Of a DNA stretch of 64,000 nt, positions 48,346 through 59,769 are shown piece after piece. Each line of letters opens with the position of its first letter. The stretch's first letter is position 1. A program made the position numbers and the translations under genes. The stretch is from Congeria kusceri (Eukaryota > Mollusca > Bivalvia > Myida > Dreissenidae), in the NCBI GenBank assembly GCA_027627225.1, contig JAPFQT010000083.1, positions 124,001 to 188,000 of the forward strand. The letters are read 5' to 3'. Below the pieces are notes generated by a model. It saw nothing but the letters and a program-made list of their open reading frames with translations, made no database searches and was not told where the DNA came from.

Positions 48346-50981
48346 TTCCAGTGATTAAGTTAAGCAGTTTTGATTTTACATGACTTTAGAATAAAAACTG
48401 TAACCAAATTCAGATGTGAACGCCGATGCCAGGGATAGAAGAAAAGCTCATATGTTCTTTGATTAGTAGAGCTACAAATGCTGTCTTTATTCTGATAATA
48501 GTCAAAATAGTCGATGGCATATGGACAACAGTCACTGACGCCGAATTACACCAGAGGTCTCCTATAGCGAGAGCTCACCGAAATTTACCTTTAAGTAATC
48601 TTGATTTACAGTACAACTGTTTCCCAGTGATGTAAAGAACATTCATTTTAATTTTTAATACAACTAAAATGTAATAACATCTTACAAAAAATGTTGCCAA
48701 AAAAAATCAACAAATTTCTTTAACTGCACATGCATGCACTTGACAACTTCAGCCTTTCATAAAATACTCGAGCTTTATATAGACACCATGTTGAATCAAC
48801 AGTTTACTGCAAAGTGGATGAAGGAGAAATAAATGCAAATTCATATACCATGAGGTAATAATAGATCTATTCTGCTTTGTATGTGTTAGAAAAGACATGA
48901 ATATATAGTGAAATTTTCAGCAAATTAGTAATAACAGAATAAGCATGTGACTTTCGAACAACAGCACATTAAATTTCACAGATCGTCTACTTTCAGTTTA
49001 TAAAGCTGTGATTTTTTAAGACAAATCTCCAATATTATTCTGGCCCCAACAAACACGGTAAAATACATTGATAATAAGTTGTTTCATTAAATTTGGCAAG
49101 GATTCTGTAATACTCAGCATCAGCATCATTTTCTGACTTCAGATGTCTTCACACATTTTTTTTTATACAGAATATTAATCAAGGCATCTGCAAACAAGAA
49201 CTACTTTATGCTCCATTTAATTATTGTCCTCCTGAACTGTATTATTCTGGTTTAATTACACTTTCAATGAAAATTGCATTGCCAAAAATATCCACATCCA
49301 CATTTTTTTTTTCTTCACAACACGAAAAGCATGTTTATTCATTCTGTTACAAGTGCATATTGCACTGGTACGCTAAAGATCAGAAAATAAACTAAATATT
49401 GCTCAAAATATTGCAATGCTCAAAATAAGGCAAATATTCTTCCCATTATTTAAATGTAAATATTTGAAAATGATTAATAATATGAAAGAGCATCAAACTG
49501 AAATTACATGCTCTAAATTGCAAGAAAGTTTTTGGAACACATACATGAATATTATCATGCAATTAGCTTTTACTTCAAGATGCAAAGATACGAAATTCCT
49601 ATAAATGTTGAAATGATATAGAAAGCAACAGGCTCTATAGCAGGGTAATAATTATAGTAGTGAAAAGTGGTACTGGCAATAAAACATCGTATACATTTTG
49701 AAGAGTACTCTCCTACAACTGACCATAGGCAATACAAACTGGGACTTTTAATTCATTTGATACATTTTGTACATTTCCTGACCAGAAATTTTAAATATAC
49801 AGTGTTTATCATATTCTAATAGTTTGTTTATTATCACATAGCAGTTTATGTAGAAGTTGTATCACTTTCAAATGTTTTTCTGATAATTCCAAAGTACACA
49901 GCAGACTATCCCAGTATCCACTTAGGACTAGTTATAGGGACAACATTCTTGGACCTCCCTTCAAAGTTCCACCGACATTTATCCAACTACTGCAGTGTAG
50001 CGTAAGATGACCAAGGGAGACAACTTTCATAAAAAGTGCACCTCCCAGGTCCCTTAGCTGAAAATGGGAGAAATATTGCATGCTAACAGAGGCAGAGTGT
50101 ATGCTAATATTTCTTGTAATATTGTGAGATTTGTCTTAACTTTTCAAATATTTTTTGTTTCAATACATTACTAACTTTTATTTTGATTAATTCAATTCTA
50201 CCAACGTTTGTTTTATGTATTTTCTCAACTGTTTGTTTTAATATGAAATTGATCTGGAATATGTAAATTTGTATCAACAAACACATTAATATTTTATTTT
50301 GAGGTCAGAAGTAGCATAAGTACATTTCGTTTTTAATTCTGCTCAAATTTCAAACATTGATAAATGCATTTAATTTCACATACAATTAATTATTACTCAA
50401 CAATTACTCAAATCCATTTTAATGTCAGCAAATATTGCTAAATATTGCTTTGATACAAGTTACTTACTGAATATTTTCTGAAAAATATCTCACTGGCATA
50501 ATATAAAAATGCACATGATACTCATGAAGAACGTTTGTGACAGTAAAAGTCTAGTATTTCTCAACAAAAGAGAATGGAAGAAAAAAGTCTAGATCAAGAT
50601 TTACGACTAGAAAAATTGCTAACCCTAACCCTGAATATTTGCTGAAATTAATAGTGTATTTATTAAAATCAATATCGTTAAAATGAAGAAGTAAACATGC
50701 TTTTACGAGCTACCTTTTGTAAAGCAAGATTTGCGAGTCACATGTAGTACTGAACAAAATGTGTATGATATTTACAAGAATGTTTGTGTACAACAACAAT
50801 GCCACACTGCATATCACTAATTGTACTCGCTGTTTGTTTTGCTCGATGTTTTAAGGACCAATATAGGACTGGAAGTGTGCCTTTACAATGTTTTCTTGTA
50901 AACTAGAAGTAGATGATCTGTGAAACTGTTATTCAACATTGTCGGAAGGTAGCATATTCATTCTACATTTACTAAATTGGT
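48346..50981. other. No gene recognised
   Basis: AT-rich. One 69-codon ATG frame (48426-48635) has a hydrophobic start and repeats in copy 2 but resembles nothing I know. TAACCCTAACCC at about 50,623 is only two telomere-like units. Confidence 0.55.
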
Positions 50982-50985
50982 GTAA

Positions 50986-52387
50986 GACATCTTCCATTTA
51001 AGAACGTAAAAGTTCCGTCAAATTTCTGTCAAATTTTATAAAACGTGATTTTTTTTATTAAATTTGCTCCCCTGAGAAAAAAAAAATTATGTTAATATAA
51101 TACAACAGTAGAATCAAGAAAAATCAAAATAGCTGATGTTATTTTACACTCATGTGAAAAAATTAATAAAAAATTGATAAAAATTCATCGTCTTTTTGAC
51201 GGACTGAACTCCCAGCTTCTTCACCAGTTCGGCCCATATAGGCATTTTTCGACTAATTCAAACTTTTATGTCCAACAAAGAGAATTTGTTGTTGGGGTAT
51301 GTATTGCTTTGCATTCATTTGCTTTGTAATTTCATTTTTTCAATTATTTTGCAAAATAAAGGATTTAGAATTATGTAGATTATGAACAATGAATTTCTGT
51401 CAAAAAAGCGACGTTCGCAAAAACGGTCCATCTACTCGGTTATTGTGTACGTATGTGGTGGGTGGGGAGTCTAACACAGTGTTAATCTAAGTTCTTTCTT
51501 GAGATACAGATGGTTTCTCAAGTTTTGAAGCCATAATCAGAAATTTAAAGTAAAAAAAGGTGCGATCGTAATTTCTGTCAATTTTTGTAATTGACGTTTG
51601 CACAGTCGTTGCCCAGTTTTACTGGTAACCTGTTTGACTTGACCCCTGAAAAGAAACTGCTATTAAATCCGTGCGTATCCGAATGCAAAAACATGGCCGA
51701 CACGATGCACATCATTACGTGATGCAAATTATTTTGTGTAAGTATGTGTCTGTCAAACGATTTGAACGTTCGCAATTGTTGACGATGGCAACATTAAGTA
51801 CTTATATATGTTTGTATACATTTTAAAGCAGAGAAAACATATTATAGTTGAGATGTATGTAGTAAATTGACGAACACATTTTCGTCTGTTGCTACCAGTG
51901 GCTCTTTATGCTCATTTTTTGACGGACTTACTTGTTGCATACGTCATATTTCGACAGACACAATTGTTGCTATCGTCATTCTTTGACGCCTACTAATGCA
52001 ACACCATTGAAGTTGAATAAATCAGTATCTGACATGTTCTATGCAGAGATAGTACTTCCTTTACATACAGTTTTCAATCTTTTGTTACTTTTGATAAATG
52101 TTGATTATTACAAAAATGTGAACGCTTAAATTTTTTACTTTTTAAAGTTGGGAACATAAAAATATCCGTCAAATATTCTGTCAAATTATGACATTAGCAA
52201 CATAAAATTTAAAATGTGATTTAAATTTTAAAAAAGTCAGCTAGAATTTTTATTTTCATGATTTTGTCTTAGTATAATAGCAATCTTATCCTCTATATTA
52301 AAAAAACTGCATTTTTTTTATATAAACGAAAAAAATTCTTTGGGAGCTAGTTTGAGGGAAATTTTATGTTCTTAAATGGAAGATGCC
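50986..52387. mobile_element. 1.4 kb non-autonomous TIR element, GTAA target duplication
   Basis: The left end GACATCTTCCATTTAAGAAC and the reverse complement of the right end, GGCATCTTCCATTTAAGAAC, match over about 34 bp with few mismatches. GTAA flanks both ends (50982-50985, 52388-52391). The target could also be scored as TAA, which would suit PIF/Harbinger. The interior has CCGTCAAA/TTTGACGG words in both orientations and, at 52,150-52,230, a direct repeat of the left end. No transposase frame. Confidence 0.75.
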
Positions 52388-52391
52388 GTAA

Positions 52392-53159
52392 ATAAAGGTC
52401 ACTATGATACATCCATCGCTTTTCAACGTGTCAAAACAAACCTGTTCCATAAAAACATATGGTATACATATCTGCATGAACTCCTCAGTAAACCATAAAA
52501 GACACGTATGTTTATAGCATTTTCTGTTTCAAAGAAATCTCATCTCAACATAAATCCACTGTAGGTGGAAAGTGACGTCCTGTGAGAAGCATAAATTTAA
52601 CTCGTGTTGTGCGTATCTGGGTAGAATATATATTGATATCCAAACATCTACAAATTTTAATTCGAAGCCTGATGTAAAAATTTTGTCAAAAATGCGTTAA
52701 ATGCCCATGAATATTGTTATTTCAGAAAATTGCGACCTCTCCCAATCAAACAAACTGGTGTTGGAGCTTTGCAGACTTCTATCATCTGGTATGTGTACTT
52801 TCAGATTATCTTTTATTTATGATGTCTTATCGTCATCATCCGGTGCATACTAAAGAAGTAAAAGAAATAATAACATTTCGTGACGTTAATGATTATAAAT
52901 GTTAAAGAGATATTACAAGTATATTTAACTTGTTACTTTAGAACATTTCTGGAAATACATTACCATACATTACAGTAACGTTTCTTGAATCATGAAAACA
53001 AAGCATAGCCAACAAAATATTTTGTTTAAAGGGGCATATTGACAATGACATATTGTAAAATAAAATTCATTTGCTGAGAATTAATCTTGAAGCAATAGTA
53101 GAGCTCAATTCAATGTTTTTTTTTTCTGTTGGCACAGTCAGCAAGTTCCATATATTTTA
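52392..53159. other. No gene recognised
   Basis: AT-rich sequence with short open frames only. Confidence 0.55.
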
Positions 53160-53531
53160 GGGTCAAGACCACGAACCCAACACAGGAGGAAAAACACCAG
53201 AATGAGAGACCCAATCACCATTAACAGCCAGCCGTTTGCAGAAGTAGACGAATTCACATACCTCGGCAGCAAGATCACAGCAGACAGAGACTGCACAAAG
53301 AGATCAACACCAGGATCAACTAAGCCAACCAGGCCTACTCCATGCTAGAGCCCATCTGGAGGACAACGAATCGCTGCTTGCAAACGAAGAGCGTCTTGCT
53401 GTACAGTTCAGAGTGCTGGAAAACCACTGCCTCCATCGAGAGAAAGCTGGAAGTTTTCCAGCCAAGTCCCTACAGAAGATCATGAAGATCTTCTGGCCAA
53501 ACAACACGATCTCATATGAGGAACTGCGACA
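53160..53531 (+). pseudogene. Non-LTR retrotransposon fragment 1 (distal reverse-transcriptase region)
   Basis: Plus-strand frames give INSQPFAEVDEFTYLGSKIT, then MLEPIWRTTNRCLQTKSVLL, and SSECWKTTASIERKLEVFQ. This is the familiar C-terminal part of a LINE reverse transcriptase, probably RTE-like. Frameshifts and a stop interrupt it. After GAGGAACTGCGACAG it runs into unrelated sequence. Confidence 0.75.
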
Positions 53532-53914
53532 GTCTGGGTGGACCTGCTGGTTGTTTGTGCAGTAGGGGCACTTTGTGCAATACGCACAATTCTTCGGGGC
53601 TCTTCTGCGACATGCTCTTTGTCTTACACTTTCCTGACGACACCACAGAATCTGCACTAGGTAACCCGTTTAAATGAAAAGTGAAGGTTAAATATCATTT
53701 TCCCAACAAGTCGCTCTGCCAAACATTCACCGGTAGTAAAAAGACTGTGATTGTGAACTTGTATTTACTTGTCAGAATTTTTTTATTTGTTACAAATGTT
53801 TTTTTCTCTTTGCTGTTCAGTTACATGTTTGAAACAAAAGAATTCAAAACTACTAAATATACACAAGTTTCATTTTATAATTTTACCAAATCAATAATTT
53901 CATACATCTATTGT
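53532..53914. other. No gene recognised
   Basis: Unrelated sequence between LINE fragments, with an AT-rich 3' half. Confidence 0.5.
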
Positions 53915-54199
53915 AGAAACAGAAACATGAAAGACCTGTATGCCACCACCAAGAAGTTATCTGGTTAGTTTAGCAAACCTGAAAGACCAGTGAAAGACAA
54001 AGAGGGAAAGCAGATAAACGATGAGGAAGGACAGAAGCGAAGATGGGTGGAACATTTCGAGGAGATACTCAACAGGCCAGCCCCACAAGATCCGCCTGAC
54101 ATCCAGCCAGCGGACAGAGACCTGTTGATAGACTGCAGTGTGCCTACAAAGGAAGAGATTCACAAAGCCATCAAGAAGCTGAAAAGCGGCAAGGCAGCC
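53915..54199 (+). pseudogene. Non-LTR retrotransposon fragment 2 (endonuclease-RT linker)
   Basis: Reads NMKDLYATTKKLSG, an in-frame TAG, then VKDKEGKQINDEEGQKRRW, VEHFEEILNRPAPQDPPDI and TKEEIHKAIKKLKSGKAA. This is typical of the region between the endonuclease and reverse transcriptase in RTE-like LINEs. It breaks off before the expected RT start, going into VVAYSLF. It lies downstream of a fragment that should be 3' of it, so the order is scrambled or two insertions are mixed. Confidence 0.75.
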
Positions 54200-54983
54200 G
54201 TGGTTGCTTACTCCTTATTTAAACCCAGCCAATGCACCACAGGTGTACTACAACAGGTACATAACAAGTTGTTTTTATTAAACAGTAAGATGAATCATAT
54301 TCAAGTAAAACATATTTATTGGAAATACGAAAACATATTTCAATAATATTGTAAACGTAAACAATAATAGGTTAGGATTAGTGTGTTTTGTATGTATGTT
54401 TACTATTTAATCCATGTCATAATATTAGAATTTTATTTCATCAGGCGTTGCCAAAACAAACAATAATTAATAAAGTGTTTATATTTCAATAATATCACAC
54501 GATGATTGATTTAGAAAGTATAAACAGCAAAATAATTCAACTGAATTTTATTAAATGTAAAGTTGATATCACAGAGCTCACAAGATAACAAGGTCAAAAG
54601 TCGAAAGAGGAAGTGGCCTACTCAAAAGAAGACGGGGCGTCCTACATGGCGAAATTCGTCTAAAACCTAAAAAGCCTTGCCAGTAAATCATTTATTTATT
54701 GCCAAAAAGAAAACAATAATCAACTGTATGTTGTAAAAAAATGATATGATTAATAATAACAGTAATTAGTTATGCATGCCAAAATAATCATTACCAATAC
54801 CATTAATATAGCATATCTCATTGAGTAGTGTTATCTATAAGATTTGATCCTTTGATAATTAAAAATTAATATTGATAAAAATGATAAATTTACATAAAAA
54901 CCAAATTTATTTTTAAACAAATTACAAAAGAATCATAATACAAGGTTATAAGTAGGGTTCAATGTCATTGTTACAGAGTTATC
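54200..54983. other. No gene recognised
   Basis: AT-rich. A GC-richer patch at 54,597-54,660 reads SRKRKWPTQKKTGRPTWRN and could be an eroded coding scrap; I cannot place it. Confidence 0.5.
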
Positions 54984-55302
54984 ATGGCATGTGGCGTTTT
55001 ACGTAACATATGCAAAGACATGAACATCCCAATGATGGTGAAGACATGCAAGAAGACAGGCAGCGGGACGTACCATTTCATCAACACATGTCTGAGGTGC
55101 ATTCTCCAAATCCGATGGCCCGACACCATCAGCAACGAAGAGCTCTGGCAACGCACAAATCAACAACCAGTGAACCAAGAGATCATCCAAAGGCGCTGGA
55201 GATGGTTGGGGCATACACTCCGCAAACCGGCTTCCAACACCACCCGACAGTCCCTTTCATGGAACCCACAAGGAAAGAGAAAGAAAAAGAGAGGTCGACC
55301 TG
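54984..55302 (+). pseudogene. Non-LTR retrotransposon fragment 3 (3' end of ORF)
   Basis: Reads [54 protein letters not shown] and [13 protein letters not shown], the characteristic C-terminal tail of RTE-like LINE proteins. It ends at GRP, where the family continues. A 47-nt segment shared with the integrase upstream region starts at 55304, so the break is at a recombination or insertion joint. Confidence 0.8.
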
Positions 55303-55303
55303 C

Positions 55304-55350
55304 GTTTATAAATAGATCGTTTTGCAACAGATAATGATCAAGATACGAAA
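55304..55350 (+). repeat. 47-nt segment shared with 43635-43681 and 56237-56283
   Basis: Begins GTTTATAAATAGATCG and ends AAGATACGAAA; identical by eye at all three places. It directly follows LINE fragment 3. Confidence 0.85.
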
Positions 55351-55603
55351 CTTATATCAGATTAAAGGCAATTTAATTTGCTTTAAGTTGGTGTTAAAAT
55401 TATTTTGACATGATGAACTTTTACAATGAAAATAAAAGAAATCGCAACACAGGTATATGGCAATTATTGATTACTAGGCTTATCATGGGGTTGCTGCGTC
55501 ACTGTCACTGAAAGACCAAATCATGAAAAATTGACAATCAATGTCCAAACGACCAAACCGTTTACCGCTAAAGTGTCATATGATGTACAACGACAGAGAT
55601 CTC
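55351..55603. other. Unrelated spacer before the second large duplicate
   Basis: 253 bp with no counterpart elsewhere in the window and no gene. It ends where homology to unit 7 begins. Confidence 0.6.
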
Positions 55604-55758
55604 TTCTGTTGTAATTGAGTTCTAGATTATAGTTTTGTGTAATGCAAAGAAGCTTGCCTTATCAAAATCTTTCAAAAGGTTAAGAATAGGTTCTCAGTTA
55701 AAAAATGAAATAAAAACTGCTTATAGAAAGCCTTTCTTATTTTTTCTATATAAAAAGA

Positions 55759-55836
55759 CCTTGCCAAGTACCGGCAACCAGCATTTAAGGTGTGCCGAGT
55801 TCGAATAAACGATAACCACCTGTTCTCCCAGGAAGC
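55759..55836. other. Dense substitution patch in the copied 5.2 kb unit fragment
   Basis: About 13 substitutions within roughly 80 bp relative to every array unit, while about 150 bp upstream and several hundred bp downstream are almost unchanged. The patch covers the stretch between the TATA-like box and the AAG|GTAAAA site. Confidence 0.8.
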
Positions 55837-56388
55837 ATTGAAGGTAAAATTTATGTCCCTTAAGCCAAGTTAATGCAGACATTCATTTTGCATTTTTTTA
55901 TCATGTTACACAAGAATTGAAGAGTAATTTAATATTATTTCCAGATCCTTTAACTGGGCAGCCTTTGCTTTGCATAAAGTTTGCATTTTTGTATAACTAG
56001 GATACACAGCAGCTCGGACATGTGCGTTGTTTATGCCTAAAATCTAATTTTAGTTATCGTTGGCTCCATTCAGCGATTGGTTGACCGATCTCTAAGAATT
56101 ATTTTACTCGGAAAACGTTCGGAGCCGTACGTAGATATTCGGCGAAGATCGGTATGAAATGGTCTATACATATCACGCGAGGTCAGCGTGTCAGCCGAAA
56201 CTCAATGGGTGGAGCGTCATTGTCAACAAAGTCTGTGTTTATAAATAGATCGTTTTGCAACAGATAATGATCAAGATACGAAATGATAAACAGATAATGA
56301 AATGATGCAACAGATAATGATCAAGATATGATAATGATCAACCGGAAATGAGCCGTCTGCGAGTGATCCAACTGAAGATATACCGGAA

Positions 56389-57371
56389 GATCTTCTTCAA
56401 TCGCATAGCCTGTCTAATAAGGACTGGATCAAGGCTCAGTCGGATGACCCACAATTGGGAAAAATTTGTTGTGCAAAGTGGCGTACTATGTCGCAACGCC
56501 ATGGTCAACGACGTTAATCGAACACAGATCGTTGTTCCAGAGCATCTCAGAAGTGACATGTTCAGAGCGCTCCATGACGACTTAGGACATCAGGGAAGGG
56601 ATCGTACTACTAGCCTGCTGAAGGAGCGATTCTACTGGCCTGGTTTAGATGCGTTTGCTGCCGAAAAGGTCAAACAGTGTGGTCGCTGTACCCGTAGAAA
56701 ACGACACCCGGATCGAGCTGAACTTCAGCCCATTAGAGATTGTGTGCATTGATTATTTGTCGCTTGAAAGGTCCAAAGGAGGGTTCGAAAATGTACTGGT
56801 AATAACCGATCATTTTAGCCGGTATGCACAAGCGTACCCAACACGTAATCAAACGGCTAAAACAACTGCAACAGTGTTGTTTGATCAGTTTATTGTCCAC
56901 TATGGCTTCCCTGTTAGGTTGCACTCTGACCAAGGCGCAAATTTTACATCCACTTTAATTAAAGAATTGTGTCAGATTGCAGGTATGGACAAGAGCAGAA
57001 CCACACCCTACCACCCTATGGGCAACGGCGAAACGGAGCGGTTCAACCAGACTCTACTTGGCATGTTAGGCACGCTAGAGGAGCATCAAAAGGCCGATTG
57101 GAAGTCATACATTCCAACACTGGTGCATGCTTATAATTCCACACTTCACAAGGGTACGGGGTTCTCTCCGTACTTTTTGATGTTTGGCAGGAATCCACGC
57201 TTGGCGATTGATGCCTTTCTAGGGTTGCCTACAGATGACATCGCTGACAAGAAACATACCGAGTATGTTGCAAAGCTTCGGAAAAGACTCAGCGAGTCTT
57301 ATGATAAAGCGCGCCAGAACGCTAGATCATTTTGTGTTTTGTCTAGAGTTGAACATTGTCTGGACACATGA
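56389..57371 (+). pseudogene. Ty3/Gypsy-type integrase fragment, copy 2 (frameshifted)
   Basis: Retains the 186 bp missing from copy 1. This part encodes a linker (DLLQSHSLSNKDW, IKAQSDDPQLGKI) in one frame before the HHCC region continues in another, so there is a frameshift near 56,465. A 17-bp deletion near 56,733, flanked by CCATT microhomology, separates the zinc domain (frame 56348-56752) from the DDE core (frame 56649-57371). The core still has all three acidic residues. It has the same truncated 3' end as copy 1. Non-functional as it stands. Confidence 0.85.
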
Positions 57372-57847
57372 ATCATTTCAAGTCGACACTGTTGTGTGTT
57401 TCTGCAAGTAAACTGCACACATTTGTCAGCATGTTTCTAGAGAATGCTGAAAAAATAGTATATACGGGCCATCTTGGAAATACTGCTACTTTGCAGGCAT
57501 GAACATGTCTGACCACAACAATCATGTAAATGTGTGCTTATGCTAGCAGAAGGAGATCTATGTTCAATTCCTAGCTCTGGTATAGTATGCGTAAAGAAAA
57601 CAGAACTGTTAACCTCTCTCCAGTCCATTTATTTTTCACATCAATTAGCAGTACCCACAATCATGAGAACTACGAATTTAGTGTGTATCAGCAACTTACC
57701 ACAGCTATAGGCCCGTCTTGGTTTACATTTTCTAATACCTATAATACAAACATATGAGAATTGAAGAATACATCTTCCATAACACTTTTGGTTGAAAATG
57801 AGAGAAAACAATGCATATTGACTCTGCAGTGTCGAACAGATCATCGA

Positions 57848-57925
57848 GTCAGAATAGTTCAACGCAGAACACGTTCTCAAGCAAAAACTGAGAAAGAGAT
57901 CTGGGTGCAATTCCCAGTTCTGGCA
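57848..57925 (+). repeat. tRNA-like module 1, copy 2
   Basis: Same structure as 45077-45154; the acceptor, D and T stems are unchanged. Confidence 0.5.
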
Positions 57926-58629
57926 TGTTTTGTGAAATCATTGCATGAGTCAAGAAAGCATCTTTTGACACCAACAAGCAATTTAAACCCTGTCTCGGTT
58001 CACAAGTTCTGAATTGTTTCACAATGCATATACTGTAAGGTTAAGAAAATTCAAGTTTCAATCCGGTATAACTGTTTTGACTGAATATTCCCATGATAAA
58101 ATGGACATTCTCTATTTTATCAGCATGAGAATGTCTTCATATAAATCATTTCTTCATCATGCTATGTGGACTGTTATGAGTTTATTAGCAAGCAGAAACA
58201 GTTGTAACCCTCTCTTGGTTCAGATTTTCTTGTCTACACCTATAGTACTAATTCAAGAAAATCTAGGTATAAATCCTATATAACAATTTGAGATTGCAAA
58301 TGCTGAGAAAAAAGTATACGAACGGGACAATTGAACATTTGCATTTTTGCTGTACTGAAAAGGTACTGGTCACAAAATTCATATACTATACAGATGTATC
58401 AATGTGTGTGATCAAGCAAACACAAATGAAACCCTGTCTTGGTTCAGATTTTCTGATGCATGCCTATAGTAGTGTCAGTACACATCCTACATAACAGGTT
58501 TGGTTTTAACAAGGGTTAAACGGCTATTACAAGGCAATTTTGAAAGTATGGTTTTTTTGTCAGCACATTCATGTCTGTCCACAAAACTCATTGTGTGTGT
58601 TTGCTGTGCAGTGATGATCAATTCATATT

Positions 58630-58699
58630 ATCAGAGTGGTTCAATGGAGAACGCCTTCTCTTGCAGAAGGAGATCTAGGTTCAAGTCCTAGCTCTGGTA
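58630..58699 (+). repeat. tRNA-like module 2, copy 2
   Basis: Identical cloverleaf to 45859-45928. Confidence 0.5.
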
Positions 58700-59113
58700 T
58701 GAGTTAGAGAAATCGCTGAATGCAAAACCAACTCTCTTCAGTCAATTTCTTCTTTCCATTTGCTTGTGGGCTGTAGTGTGAGAAAAAATGTACACACACA
58801 GTAAAATGGAAATTCTGCTACTCAACAGGCATGAAAATGTCTAATCACAATCATGATCACTTCATATTGCCATTTTTGATATATTGGTGAGCTAACACTG
58901 GGGTAAGCCTGTCTCGGTTCAGAATTTCAGAGTTATACTATTTCAAGTCAATCATACATACCCAGTTTGATTGGAAGATACAAGAAAAATGCACATGAAT
59001 GTCATTTTGAACATTGTTTTCTCTTGTCAAAACTGAAAATGTTTGACCATAAACTCATATCTTCATGTTAGCAATGCTATACCAGTTGACTACAGCATTG
59101 ATCAGCTCATACT

Positions 59114-59194
59114 GCCCGAGTAGTTGAATGTGAAACGCTTTTTTCAGCCCTGTGCTTGAAGAAGGAGATCTAGGTTCAAACCCTAGCTCTGGCA
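59114..59194 (+). repeat. tRNA-like module 3, copy 2
   Basis: Same as 46343-46423. Confidence 0.45.
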
Positions 59195-59769
59195 AGAGTT
59201 GTAAAATGATTGTAGAGTCGTGGGTCTATTGTATTAGCTTTAGAATTTCATATCTATGTTCATGAAGCAAATTCTGATCAAATTCATATGAGTGGGTAAT
59301 GATGTTGATGAATGTTTGTATCTTGAACCATGGTTATACATCCTATAGTTGCATGTAACGTGACCAATTTTTGAAATCACATTTGATAAGCTACTATGAT
59401 ATGATATGGTCAAAAGCTACAGTTAATATTTAACAACAGTCTTAGATTTCAAAATATACAAAACATCTCATGACACAATTGTAGTATCAAATTTCTCATT
59501 TGGTCAAATCACTACTTGTACAATTTAGCTCATGATATTTGCATCTATCTGATCAATTGTATAATTTGACTTAAAAAATGTATTTCACTCAGCTTCGTAA
59601 TTGTGCATACATGTTGCATTTCAGTATGTTTTACAGAAAACAGTTTGATGAACATACTCAATTATAGTGTATACAGGCATCAGCGTTTGTGTACTTGATG
59701 CTAGGAATTCTATCTTATGATCAGTATTCAACTGTTTATACCTCAAATGTTTCAAATTAATATTTTCAG

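Larger units (their letters stand above)
43002..55603. repeat. 12.6 kb tandem duplication, copy 1
   Basis: Sequence from 43002 (TTCTGTTGTAATTGAG, inside unit 7 of the 5.2 kb array) repeats from 55604 at a constant offset of 12,602 bp. The offset rises to 12,788 after a 186-bp deletion in this copy, falls to 12,771 after a 17-bp deletion in copy 2, then to 12,769 near 48,113. Homology is near-perfect and is visible through 51,231, where copy 2 hits the window end. Confidence 0.85.
57372..59240. repeat. Diverged repeat array with tRNA-like modules, copy 2
   Basis: Near-identical to 44601-46470 at an offset of 12,771; few substitutions (for example GCCCGTCTTGG near 57,711). Confidence 0.65.

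Noticed and set aside
48426..48635. 69-codon ATG frame with hydrophobic segment (copy at 61195-61404)
   Set aside because: Short, no recognisable motif, and duplicated passively with its surroundings.
50620..50640. TAACCCTAACCC telomere-like sequence
   Set aside because: Only two units, present identically in the second large copy; no array.
53316..53657. 113-codon minus-strand frame
   Set aside because: Overlaps the plus-strand LINE fragment, whose translation is clearly recognisable; it is an antisense shadow.
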